From Chitinophaga niabensis (GTDB taxonomy: Bacteria; Bacteroidota; Bacteroidia; Chitinophagales; Chitinophagaceae), in the NCBI GenBank assembly GCA_017849435.1, contig JAFIGY010000012.1, positions 186,001-250,000 of the forward strand: DNA of 64,000 bases. The letters run 5' to 3'. Of the stretch, positions 16,329-23,816 are shown in pieces. The notes under the pieces are model-generated. The model was not told where the DNA came from, made no database searches, and saw only the letters and a program-made list of their open reading frames with translations. The translations under genes and the position numbers were made by a program. The stretch's first letter is position 1. Every line of letters begins with the position of its first letter.

Positions 16329-17192
16329 ATGAAACGTTATGTTGCTTTTTTTATCTTCTGCCTTTCCATCTTCTCTTTTCTGCAATCGAATGCACAAAAG
16401 CAGAAAATACCTGCTCTTGGCGTTTGTACTTCGTATGAGAATGACAGCGTGTTAAAAGCTGCCGGATTTGTATATCTCGAGGAAGGCGCCCGCAAATTAT
16501 TTGCCCCTTCGGTGAGTGATTCTGCATTTCGGGGGTATGTAGCCCGCATCCGCCGGATGAAGCTCAAACTGGAAACCTGCAATCTCTTTCTGCCGCGAAC
16601 AATGCGTGTAACCGGCCCTGAAGCGGATGAAAAGGCGATCCTGGGATATGTGGATACGCTGATGCAACGCGCAAAAATTGCCGGGGTGAAGATCATCATT
16701 TTCGGCAGCGCTGATTCCCGCAAGCTGATAGCCGGGCAGGACCCGAAAAAGGCAATGCAGGAGCTCATCGCTATTTCCCGCAAAATGGCGGAAGTCGCCA
16801 AAAAATATGACCGCATCATTGCGATGGAGAATCTGAACACGACGGAGGATAATTTCATCAATACGCTGGAGATCGTTACCGGGATCGCGAAGGCGGTGGA
16901 TCATCCAAATTTCCGCATCACGGCGGACCTCTATCATATGCAGAAGGATGGGGAAGACCCGAATCATATCCTGGCAGCGGGACCTTACCTGGTACATTGC
17001 CATATTGCGGAAAAAGAAGGCCGCAGGGCGCCGGGAACGAGCAGGGAAGATTTCAGGCCTTATTTCGCAGCGATGAAGAAAGTGCATTACAAGGGCAGGA
17101 TCATGTTTGAATGCGGCTGGAAGAATATGGGAGAGGAGGCGAGGCCCGCTTACAATTATCTCCTTGGACAACTCGAAGAAATATACCGTTAA
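16329..17192 (+). CDS. Exported sugar phosphate isomerase/epimerase-like protein
   Basis: A 287-residue TIM-barrel protein of the AP endonuclease family 2 type, with a signal peptide (MKRYVAFFIFCLSIFSFLQSNAQ), so it acts in the periplasm or outside. Metal-binding residues are likely in IAMENLNTTEDNF (Glu), RITADLYHM (Asp and His), LVHCHIAEKEG (His) and MFECGW (Glu), the usual pattern of the fold. I start at 16329, since an upstream in-frame ATG would push the signal peptide 16 residues inside. The Gfo/Idh/MocA gene follows after 31 bases in the same direction. The pair resembles the 3-keto-sugar or inositol-type modules common in Bacteroidota. Confidence 0.87.
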   Translation: MKRYVAFFIFCLSIFSFLQSNAQKQKIPALGVCTSYENDSVLKAAGFVYLEEGARKLFAPSVSDSAFRGYVARIRRMKLKLETCNLFLPRTMRVTGPEADEKAILGYVDTLMQRAKIAGVKIIIFGSADSRKLIAGQDPKKAMQELIAISRKMAEVAKKYDRIIAMENLNTTEDNFINTLEIVTGIAKAVDHPNFRITADLYHMQKDGEDPNHILAAGPYLVHCHIAEKEGRRAPGTSREDFRPYFAAMKKVHYKGRIMFECGWKNMGEEARPAYNYLLGQLEEIYR

Positions 17193-17223
17193 CACTTAAA
17201 CCAGAACTATAAAACGCTTTAAA

Positions 17224-18591
17224 ATGACTGAACCTACAAAGAACCGCCGCGAGTTCCTGAAACTCTCCATGATGGGAGGCGCCGGTGTTGCGCTCTCAGC
17301 GATGGGAATGCCTGCCAGCAGCTATGCACGCATCCTCGGTGCGAATGACAGGGTGAATGTGGGCGTGGTGGGGTTCTCCGACCGCTATCGCCAGGCGCTG
17401 ATGCCCAGCTTCCTTAAGCATCACAAGGAACTGAATTTTGATATCATTGCAGTATCCGACATCTGGAGCCGCCGCCGCGAAGAAGCGAAAGGCGTACTGG
17501 AAGGAAAACTGGGCCACAGCATTAAAACCTGTGTGAACAACGATGAGCTTTACAGGATCAAAGACCTGGATGCGGTGATGATTGCTACGGCGGATTTTCA
17601 GCACGCTTTTCATACTACGGAAGCGGTGCGCAACAAAAAAGATGTGTATTGTGAGAAACCTTTCGCGGAAACGATGGAAGATGCACGTACCGCGCTTAAA
17701 GCCGTAAAGGAATCCAAAAGAGTGTTCCAGGTAGGTACGCAACGCCGCAGTGGCGCCAGCTATCATGCCGCCGCTAATTTCATCAAACAAGGGAAGTTCG
17801 GTAATATCACGATGGTGGAGATGACCTGGAACGTCAACCAGCCCGGCCGCTGGCGCAGACCAGACCTGGTGAAATCCATCCGGGAATCCGATGTGGACTG
17901 GAACCGCTTCCTCTGCAGCCGTCCTAAAGACAAATGGGATCCGCGCAAATACCTCGAATTCCGCCTCTTCTGGCCCTACTCTTCCGGAATTTTCGGTCAG
18001 TGGATGACGCATCAGATCGATACCGTACACTGGTTCACCGGCCTGAAACATCCGCGCAGTGCGGTAGCTAACGGCGGTATCTATCAATGGAAAGATGGCA
18101 GGACCAATGCAGACACCCTCACTGCTGTACTGGATTACGGTCCCGATAATGATCCCACCTCCGGCTTCCAGGTTGTGTACAGCTCCCGCTTCCACAATTC
18201 TGCGGGCGGTACCAAGGAACTGTATTTTTCAAATGGCGGGATGATCGATATGAGCACTAACAAGATCAGTCCTACCGGCGGTCTTAAAGAAAGAGAAGCG
18301 GCTGAAATGGGCATGAAGGCTAATCTGCTGCCGGAAATGACCCTCGCCCAGGCGGGTGCCGTGGAAACCAGCGCCAACACCGGCGGTGATGATACTACCG
18401 TAGCGCACGTGCGTAACTGGATGGAATGTGTGCGGAAACAGGATGTGAATACCAATGCGCCGATAGAAGCGGCTTATTCTCACTCCATTGCCCTGATCAT
18501 GGGTACGGCGGCATACCGCACCGGCATGAAAGCGACGTTTGACGAAGCGAAGCAGGATGTGATGGTAGGAGGGAAGGTGTTTACATTGTAA
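17224..18591 (+). CDS. Tat-exported Gfo/Idh/MocA family oxidoreductase
   Basis: A 455-residue NAD(P)-dependent sugar oxidoreductase with a twin-arginine signal: NRREFLKLS at residues 7-15, a hydrophobic stretch, and a likely cleavage near PASSYA. The Rossmann motif is VNVGVVGFSDR (GxxGxxx-type, with Ser in place of the usual third Gly). The typical EKP motif is in DVYCEKPFAET near 143-150. DVDWNRFL and a C-terminal GFO_IDH_MocA_C part follow. Tat export fits a protein that folds around its cofactor before export. Family members in this layout act on glycosides or free sugars with the TIM-barrel partner encoded just upstream. The exact substrate is not visible. Confidence 0.92.
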   Translation: MTEPTKNRREFLKLSMMGGAGVALSAMGMPASSYARILGANDRVNVGVVGFSDRYRQALMPSFLKHHKELNFDIIAVSDIWSRRREEAKGVLEGKLGHSIKTCVNNDELYRIKDLDAVMIATADFQHAFHTTEAVRNKKDVYCEKPFAETMEDARTALKAVKESKRVFQVGTQRRSGASYHAAANFIKQGKFGNITMVEMTWNVNQPGRWRRPDLVKSIRESDVDWNRFLCSRPKDKWDPRKYLEFRLFWPYSSGIFGQWMTHQIDTVHWFTGLKHPRSAVANGGIYQWKDGRTNADTLTAVLDYGPDNDPTSGFQVVYSSRFHNSAGGTKELYFSNGGMIDMSTNKISPTGGLKEREAAEMGMKANLLPEMTLAQAGAVETSANTGGDDTTVAHVRNWMECVRKQDVNTNAPIEAAYSHSIALIMGTAAYRTGMKATFDEAKQDVMVGGKVFTL

Positions 18592-18616
18592 TGCCCATGC
18601 GCTGTGTTTTTCGATA

Positions 18617-18655
18617 AAAAAAGAGCGGACCGTTGGTGGTCCGCTCTTTTTTATT
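18617..18655. terminator. Bidirectional intrinsic terminator
   Basis: Thirteen-bp perfect arms AAAAGAGCGGACC and GGTCCGCTCTTTT (18619-18631 and 18638-18650) around GTTGGT, with A and T tracts on both sides. It separates the convergent oxidoreductase and PaiB genes. Confidence 0.9.
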
Positions 18656-19274
18656 TCCTTTCCCGTCGCTTCTCCATTTCCGCGGCGATTCTCAACCCAT
18701 GGTCTTCTCCTTGTTCCTTCAAATGATCCACTACACTAAAATAATCGTGGTCCTGTTTGTTCTGACTCAGTTTGAAGCGGGTGTCAATCCTGTCGAGGCT
18801 CATCTCAAAACCGAGGATGGCCTTGAGATTATTCTGTAATTCTTTTTCCGGGATATCACTGATATCTACCGGTTGACGGGAGCCGGCTTCATATCGTTTC
18901 ATCAGGCGGGTGAGGGATTGCACCAGCTCTTCTTCTGCGAGGATGCGTAATGTTCCGTACACATGTACGGCGATATAGTTCCAGGTCGGGATCTTGTCTT
19001 TCGCGTACCAGGAGGAAGAAATATAGGCATGCGGGTCCATGAACACGGCCATGAAAGTCTGGCCGGATACGAAGGTTTCCGCCTGGTCGTTCGCCTTTGC
19101 GATATGGCCGCGCAGCACGAATTCTCCAGGCTTTTTCTCCTCCAGCTCTACCGGGAGGTGTGTACCCAATGGTAATCCGTCTTTGATGCTCACCAGCAGG
19201 GCAAAACTGTGCTGGCGGAGAAATGCGGCAATGGTGTCCCAGTCTTTTTCCTGGTGAAGTTTAGGAGCGTACAT
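18651..19274 (-). CDS. FMN-binding negative transcriptional regulator-like (PaiB family)
   Basis: A 207-residue protein of the PaiB split-barrel family. Landmarks are the N-terminal MYAPKLHQEKDWD, GTHLPVELEE, RGHIAKANDQ, and the signature AYISSSWYAKDKIPTWNY (residues 89-106), which is close to the family's HISPSWY...VPTWNY. In Bacillus subtilis PaiB is linked to control of sporulation and protease genes, yet most family members are simply predicted flavin- or heme-binding proteins, and I would not take the regulator name literally. It lies 20 bases downstream of the Mrp gene on the same strand, so it is likely co-transcribed with it. Confidence 0.9.
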   Translation of the reverse strand: MYAPKLHQEKDWDTIAAFLRQHSFALLVSIKDGLPLGTHLPVELEEKKPGEFVLRGHIAKANDQAETFVSGQTFMAVFMDPHAYISSSWYAKDKIPTWNYIAVHVYGTLRILAEEELVQSLTRLMKRYEAGSRQPVDISDIPEKELQNNLKAILGFEMSLDRIDTRFKLSQNKQDHDYFSVVDHLKEQGEDHGLRIAAEMEKRRERK

Positions 19275-19294
19275 AGGGCGATAATGATAAAGAT

Positions 19295-20392
19295 TTAAAC
19301 AATGATCTCCACGATCTTCGTGGGAGCCATGTTGGCATTGCGCATCGCGATGCTGCGGGCGGTGGCGCCGGCAAAATCAGAGAAGGCCCGTTTCGTTACG
19401 GCGTCGTTGCCGGTCATAGCAGGAACGCCTTCATCACCGCCTTCGCGGATGCTCTGCACCAGCGGAATTTGTCCAAGGAAAGGAATCTCCAGTTCTTCCG
19501 CCAGGCGTTTGCCGCCTTCTTTGCCGAAGATGTAATATTTGTTCTGCGGGAGTTCCGCCGGCGTAAAATAAGCCATGTTCTCCACGAGGCCGAGGATCGG
19601 TACTTTGATCTGCGGACTGCTGAACATGCTGATCCCTTTCTTGGCATCGGCGAGCGCTACGTCCTGCGGAGTAGTCACGATCACGGCGCCGGTAACAGGC
19701 ACTGTTTGTACCAGTGTCAGATGAATGTCACCTGTACCCGGGGGCATATCGATCACGAGGTAATCCAGCTCATCCCAGTATACATCGCTTACAAATTGTT
19801 TGAGGGCGCTGCTGGCCATGGGACCGCGCCATACGATTGCCTGTCTTTCATCTACAAGCAAGCCGATCGACATGAATTTAATGCCGAACTTTTCCATTGG
19901 CACGATCATGCCTTTCCCTTCCACATTCACCATCATCGGTCTTTCTCCGCGCACGCCGAACATAATGGGCACGGAAGGACCGTAGATATCCGCATCCATC
20001 AGTCCCACTTTGGCGCCATCCTGCGCCAGCGCCAGTGCGAGATTGGCGGCCACGGTGGATTTACCCACGCCTCCTTTGCCGGAGGCTACCATGATAATAT
20101 TTTTCACATTCGGAAGGAGGGCCTTACCGTCTTTCCGGTTGGAGCTTACGTTGGCCGTCATCTTCACTTCCACCTCCGCGTCTTTGCTCACCAGGTGAAC
20201 GATTGCGTTCACGCAGGCGTTCCGGATCATGTCCTTCAGCGGGCAGGCGGGTGTAGTGAGCACTACGGTGAATTTTACTTTATTGCCGTCGATCTCGATA
20301 TCCCTGACCATATTCAGCGTCACCAGATCCTTCCCCAGATCGGGTTCTTCCACGTTGGACAGGGCTTCGAGCACCTTTTCTTTTGTGATCAT
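19295..20392 (-). CDS. Mrp/NBP35-family ATP-binding iron-sulfur carrier
   Basis: A 365-residue protein with an N-terminal MIP18/DUF59 domain (residues about 4-80, PACPLKD around 48-54) and a P-loop ATPase domain. The Walker A variant is SGKGGVGKS (104-112), and IDMPPGTGDIHLT is the switch or Walker B region. The family loads Fe-S clusters onto target proteins. The C-terminal CxxC that binds the bridging cluster in many members is absent: after VENMAYF comes TPAELPQNKYYIFG with no Cys. This form may hold clusters differently or may serve another role. A good -7 box, TAACTTTG on the minus strand (20429-20422), lies upstream. Confidence 0.93.
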   Translation of the reverse strand: MITKEKVLEALSNVEEPDLGKDLVTLNMVRDIEIDGNKVKFTVVLTTPACPLKDMIRNACVNAIVHLVSKDAEVEVKMTANVSSNRKDGKALLPNVKNIIMVASGKGGVGKSTVAANLALALAQDGAKVGLMDADIYGPSVPIMFGVRGERPMMVNVEGKGMIVPMEKFGIKFMSIGLLVDERQAIVWRGPMASSALKQFVSDVYWDELDYLVIDMPPGTGDIHLTLVQTVPVTGAVIVTTPQDVALADAKKGISMFSSPQIKVPILGLVENMAYFTPAELPQNKYYIFGKEGGKRLAEELEIPFLGQIPLVQSIREGGDEGVPAMTGNDAVTKRAFSDFAGATARSIAMRNANMAPTKIVEIIV

Positions 20393-20421
20393 AAATTGAT
20401 GTTAAAATTGTTTCCAATCTG

Positions 20422-20429
20422 CAAAGTTA
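20422..20429 (-). promoter_or_regulatory. -7 box of the Mrp gene
   Basis: TAACTTTG on the minus strand matches TAnnTTTG perfectly and lies 30 bases upstream of the ATG. No clear TTTG occurs at the -33 distance, so only the -7 element is called. Confidence 0.4.
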
Positions 20430-20501
20430 ACCTAAAAAGAGGTTTAATTTGTTCGTTTTATATTCGTGTTTCCGACAGGTAACATTTATCTTAGTAGCTG
20501 C

Positions 20502-21140
20502 ATGCGTAAGAAACTGATTATATTTTTGTCCCTGATATTCCTGCCGTTTTTGTTGAAGGCGCAGATCCAGGCATTCAAAGACAGCATTATACAGATATCC
20601 GGTATTACGATGACTGCCGACAGTCTGCGTGCCATTCCCGCAGTGAGCATCCTGGTGAAAGGACAGCACCGCGGAACCATCTCCAATACCCAGGGGGTGT
20701 TCTCCATCGTCGCTTTCAAAGGCGATACCCTTACCTTCAGCGCTGTCGGCTTCCGCAAGAAAGACTACAAGATACCCGCCACGCTTAAAGGGAACGCTTA
20801 TTCCATGATACAGCTGATGACCGAGGATACCGTCTTCCTTTCCGAGACCATCATCCGTCCCTATCCCACCAAACGTGAATTTGAAAAGGCTTTTGTGAGT
20901 ATGGATATTCCTGACGATATGTACGAGGTAGCGCGAAAGAACAACGAATCTGCGAAGATCCGCGCCCTGGCCCGCTCTATCCCCATTGATGCAGGCGGAG
21001 CTTATAATGTGTTCATGCAGAAACAGCAGCAATCCCTTTACTACGCCGGTCAAATGCCCCCGCAGAATATCTTCAATCCGCTCGCCTGGGCACAGTTCAT
21101 AGAGGCCTGGAAACGAGGCGACTTCAAGCGAAAGGATTAA
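20502..21140 (+). CDS. Exported carboxypeptidase-regulatory-like domain protein
   Basis: A 212-residue protein with a signal peptide (MRKKLIIFLSLIFLPFLLKAQ). Residues about 36-100 form the CarboxypepD_reg-like beta-sandwich, seen in IPAVSILVKGQHRGTISNTQGVFSIVAFKGDTL, which resembles the N-terminal domain of SusC-type receptors but here stands without a barrel. The rest (FEKAFVSMDIPDDMYEVAR and on) is predicted helical and of unknown function. I start at 20502, where the signal peptide begins. It is divergent from the Mrp gene and 47 bases before the 3-hydroxyacyl-CoA dehydrogenase gene. The role is unknown, perhaps in the outer-membrane periplasmic face. Confidence 0.82.
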   Translation: MRKKLIIFLSLIFLPFLLKAQIQAFKDSIIQISGITMTADSLRAIPAVSILVKGQHRGTISNTQGVFSIVAFKGDTLTFSAVGFRKKDYKIPATLKGNAYSMIQLMTEDTVFLSETIIRPYPTKREFEKAFVSMDIPDDMYEVARKNNESAKIRALARSIPIDAGGAYNVFMQKQQQSLYYAGQMPPQNIFNPLAWAQFIEAWKRGDFKRKD

Positions 21141-21187
21141 CGGCGCTTTTCCTTAAATTGCCGCATCATTCACCAAAAAATACCCTT

Positions 21188-22075
21188 ATGCAGAAAATAG
21201 CGGTGATCGGTGCCGGCACCATGGGAAACGGTATTGCACACGTATTTGCACAGAACGGATTTGCCGTTCACCTCATTGACGTTTCACAACAGGCGCTGGA
21301 TAAAGCGCTGGCTACTATCAGCAGGAACCTGGACCGGCAATTGGCTAAACAGGCCATCACGGAAGAAGATAAACAACAAACACTTCATCATCTCCATACT
21401 TTTACCAGTCTTGCCGCCGGGGTGCAGGACGTGCAGCTGGTAGTGGAAGCCGCTACGGAGAACGCCGACCTCAAGCTGAAGATTTTCCGGGAGCTGGATG
21501 AACATACCCATGCAGATGTGATTCTTGCTACCAACACCTCCTCCATTTCCATCACAAAGATCGCCGCTGCCACAAAGAAGCCGGGCAAAGTGATCGGTAT
21601 GCATTTCATGAATCCCGTACCGGTTATGAAACTTGTGGAGATCATCAACGGATACGCCACCGAAAAGGCTGTTACAGAGGAGATCACTAATCTCTCCGTA
21701 CAGCTGGGTAAAGTTCCCTGCGTGGTCAACGATTATCCCGGGTTTATTGCCAACCGCATCCTGATGCCGATGATCAATGAAGCTGTCTACGCGCTGTATG
21801 AGAATGTGGCCGGTGTGCAGGAGATCGATACCGTTATGAAGCTGGGCATGGCCCATCCGATGGGCCCATTGCAGCTGGCGGATTTCATCGGGCTTGATGT
21901 GTGCCTTTTCATTCTGCAGGTATTATATGATGGATTCGGTAACCAGAAGTATGCACCCTGCCCGTTGCTGGTGAATATGGTAACAGCCGGATTTCTCGGT
22001 GCAAAGAGCGGTGAGGGCTTCTATCAATATACGGCCGGCAGCAAAGAGCTGATCGTAAGTTCCCGCTTTTTCTAA
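21188..22075 (+). CDS. 3-hydroxybutyryl-CoA dehydrogenase family protein
   Basis: A 295-residue NAD-dependent dehydrogenase that oxidises (or forms) 3-hydroxyacyl-CoA, working in fatty acid or amino acid breakdown. The Rossmann motif is AVIGAGTMGNGIAHVFAQ (residues 5-22). The NAD-domain end shows ATNTSSISITKIAA, and the catalytic His lies in IGMHFMNPVPVMKLVEII. The C-terminal domain has NDYPGFIANRILMPMINEA and MGPLQLADFIGLD. Length is normal for the single-domain type. The start at 21188 puts the Rossmann strand at the N-terminus. It could work with the acyl-CoA dehydrogenase at 13.7-14.9 kb. Confidence 0.93.
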   Translation: MQKIAVIGAGTMGNGIAHVFAQNGFAVHLIDVSQQALDKALATISRNLDRQLAKQAITEEDKQQTLHHLHTFTSLAAGVQDVQLVVEAATENADLKLKIFRELDEHTHADVILATNTSSISITKIAAATKKPGKVIGMHFMNPVPVMKLVEIINGYATEKAVTEEITNLSVQLGKVPCVVNDYPGFIANRILMPMINEAVYALYENVAGVQEIDTVMKLGMAHPMGPLQLADFIGLDVCLFILQVLYDGFGNQKYAPCPLLVNMVTAGFLGAKSGEGFYQYTAGSKELIVSSRFF

Positions 22076-22090
22076 GTGTAAGTGCCTTTT

Positions 22091-23056
22091 TTATCCCGCA
22101 TATTTTTCGCGATATTCCTTTGGCGTTAATCCCACGATCTTCCGGAACACCTGCCGGAAGGCCTTCGCATCTTCATATCCCGCATGCATCATCACGCCGG
22201 TGATATTCTCCTGCTTTTGTTCGAGCAGTTTTTTGGCCGCTTCAACGCGGATGCGTTGCAGATATTCAATAGGCGTAACGCCGGTGGCAATTTTGAAACG
22301 ACGGATGAAATTGCGCCGGCTTACGGGCAGGTCCCGGATCACTTCTTCCACCGTTACCCGGTCTCTGTAGCGATGCTCCATGCGCAGCTGCGCTTCTGAC
22401 ACCAGTTCATCCTGATGTTGACGGGAAGGCATCCAGTCCGCGAAATAAGATTGCTTCCCGCGATCCATGTCAATCGCGAACGTTTTGGCTATTCTCACCG
22501 CTATTGGCCGCTGGCAGTATTTTTCGATGAGGTGCAGCAGGAGGTGGAAGGTGGAGGTGGCGCCGCCGCTGGTATAGATACCCTGATCGTCCGTTACAAC
22601 AGCCTGCGGCTGTACCTTTATCAGCGGGAACGCGCTGGCAAGATCATGCGTGGCGGTTACATGCGTAGTGGCCCGTTTATGATCCAGTAATCCGCTTGCT
22701 GCCAGCAAAAAAGCGCCGGTGCAGAAACTGCCCACTTCCGCGCCCTGCCGGTGTTGTTGTTGCAGCCAGGGAAGGAATGCCGCATTTTCTTTTACGTAAG
22801 CGGGAATATCACCGGAGAGGAAAGCCGGGATCAGGATGAGGTCCGACTGCGGTGCCTGGCGCAGCGGAACAGGTGTATAAGTACCGAGAAAAACATCCGG
22901 TTGCGCTTTTTCATCGATCGTTACTACACGGATCTCGAAAAAAGGCTTGCTGCCGGCTTCCCGGTAATAGTCGTTTACGGTCTGGAACACATCCAGCACC
23001 GCGACAACGCTGAGTGGTCTGTACTTTTGGGTCAGCAGTATGGATAACTTCTTCAT
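22091..23056 (-). CDS. GlxA-type transcriptional regulator (DJ-1/PfpI plus AraC HTH)
   Basis: A 321-residue regulator. The N-terminal DJ-1/PfpI-like domain (about 1-190) carries the nucleophile-elbow-like VGSFCTGAFLLAASG and TSGGATSTFHLLLHLIEKYC. The C-terminal AraC-type domain (about 215-320) has two helix-turn-helix motifs, with VTVEEVIRDLPVSRRNFIRRF and GYEDAKAFRQVFRKIVGLTPKEYREKY. Such proteins are usually activators that sense small molecules through the DJ-1 domain. No neighbour clearly marks its target; the 3-hydroxyacyl-CoA dehydrogenase gene converges on it with a 15-base gap. Confidence 0.93.
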   Translation of the reverse strand: MKKLSILLTQKYRPLSVVAVLDVFQTVNDYYREAGSKPFFEIRVVTIDEKAQPDVFLGTYTPVPLRQAPQSDLILIPAFLSGDIPAYVKENAAFLPWLQQQHRQGAEVGSFCTGAFLLAASGLLDHKRATTHVTATHDLASAFPLIKVQPQAVVTDDQGIYTSGGATSTFHLLLHLIEKYCQRPIAVRIAKTFAIDMDRGKQSYFADWMPSRQHQDELVSEAQLRMEHRYRDRVTVEEVIRDLPVSRRNFIRRFKIATGVTPIEYLQRIRVEAAKKLLEQKQENITGVMMHAGYEDAKAFRQVFRKIVGLTPKEYREKYAG

Positions 23057-23149
23057 AATACGAAAATGGGGAAAGCAAGATACTGCTTTTGTCGCAAATG
23101 CCCCCTCAAATTGACGAGTTTAGCCATTGGCATATCAGCCATGGCAGGG

Positions 23150-23250
23150 TAATTTCGTGGAGGACCGGGGATGCTGATGGGCCAGGATCCCGCCGGCACG
23201 TATGTTTTATAATTTGAGGAGGTATCCGTATGGGCACGGATACCTTTCTT
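23150..23250 (+). ncRNA. Candidate small RNA with two hairpins and a terminator
   Basis: The plus strand between two minus-strand genes holds a possible transcription unit. TTG (23127-23129), a 20-base spacer and TAATTTCG (23150-23157) look like a promoter. A first hairpin uses CCGGGGAT (23165-23172) and AT-CC-CCGG (23187-23196, 2-nt bulge). A second hairpin has perfect 10-bp arms (23220-23229 and 23236-23245) followed by TTCTTTTTT. No plus-strand gene needs this terminator. A 13-codon frame starting at 23171 is also present, so a peptide cannot be excluded. Confidence 0.35.
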
Positions 23251-23252
23251 TT
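23220..23252 (+). terminator. Intrinsic terminator, plus strand, without an obvious gene
   Basis: AGGTATCCGT and ACGGATACCT pair perfectly around ATGGGC and are followed by a T-rich run. The nearest genes on both sides lie on the minus strand. Confidence 0.65.
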
Positions 23253-23453
23253 TTATTGCTTGTGTTCCTGTATTTTACCAAACTCATACCCGCAATAAGC
23301 GCAGTGTGTAAATCCCGCCTGCCGCGCTCCCTTCGTACTGCACCCGGGACAATCCTTTCCGCCTGAATGGCCAGAATGCGGGGCATCTTCCGGCGAAGGC
23401 GGCAATTTCAACTTGTTGATAATGTTCTGTGGTTTGTTACTTTCTTTCGGCAT
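23253..23453 (-). CDS. Small zinc-ribbon-like protein, unknown function
   Basis: A 66-residue protein with two CxxC pairs, CPGC (residues 36-39) and CAYC (52-55), in the C-terminal half, which should bind one zinc ion as a small ribbon. The N-terminal half is polar, with KESNKPQNIINKLKLPPSPED, and is probably disordered. I do not recognise a named family. The Cys spacing, the composition and a normal ATG make it a believable gene despite the size. It stands alone between the GlxA-type regulator and the 1474-residue protein gene on the other strand. Confidence 0.65.
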   Translation of the reverse strand: MPKESNKPQNIINKLKLPPSPEDAPHSGHSGGKDCPGCSTKGARQAGFTHCAYCGYEFGKIQEHKQ

Positions 23454-23816
23454 AATGATCCTTTGTTGCTGCTGCTAAATACAATTCTTCTAATAATCTG
23501 TGCGACTACACAGTACCTTATCTTAAATTTATATAAATATAACAAATTTTTTTAAAATGAAAATACCCTTCAAAATCGTGACGGAGCGGAAAGATAAAAA
23601 AACAAACATCGTCATCTAACCGTAAAAATCAAAAATGAAGATTGGGTATCCTGAAAAATTAAAAGATATTTAATCATGTGTTAAACCCGGCCCTGTGTGC
23701 AACCTATTTTGAAACAGACCTTACCCGTAGAGAGACGCGTTACATCCTGACTATCACCTTTAAAAGAAAATATCCACCTATTTAGATTTAGAACATCCAA
23801 TCAATCATCATCTGTT
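23454..23816. other. 363-bp AT-rich divergent intergenic region
   Basis: It lies between the small zinc-ribbon gene (minus) and the 1474-residue secreted protein gene (plus). It is clearly more AT-rich than its surroundings, with runs such as TTATATAAATATAAC near 23530. I see no gene and no strong consensus promoter on either strand; TATTTTG near 23709 is one base short of a -7 box. Confidence 0.5.

Noticed and set aside
17296-18195. Minus-strand open frame of 299 codons inside the Gfo/Idh/MocA gene
   Set aside because: Antisense shadow; the sense strand encodes a full family member with Tat signal.
23231-23299. Short plus-strand frame behind an AGGAGG-like sequence near 23218
   Set aside because: Its start codon lies in the terminator loop and the frame runs antisense into the zinc-ribbon gene; the AGGAGG is most likely chance.
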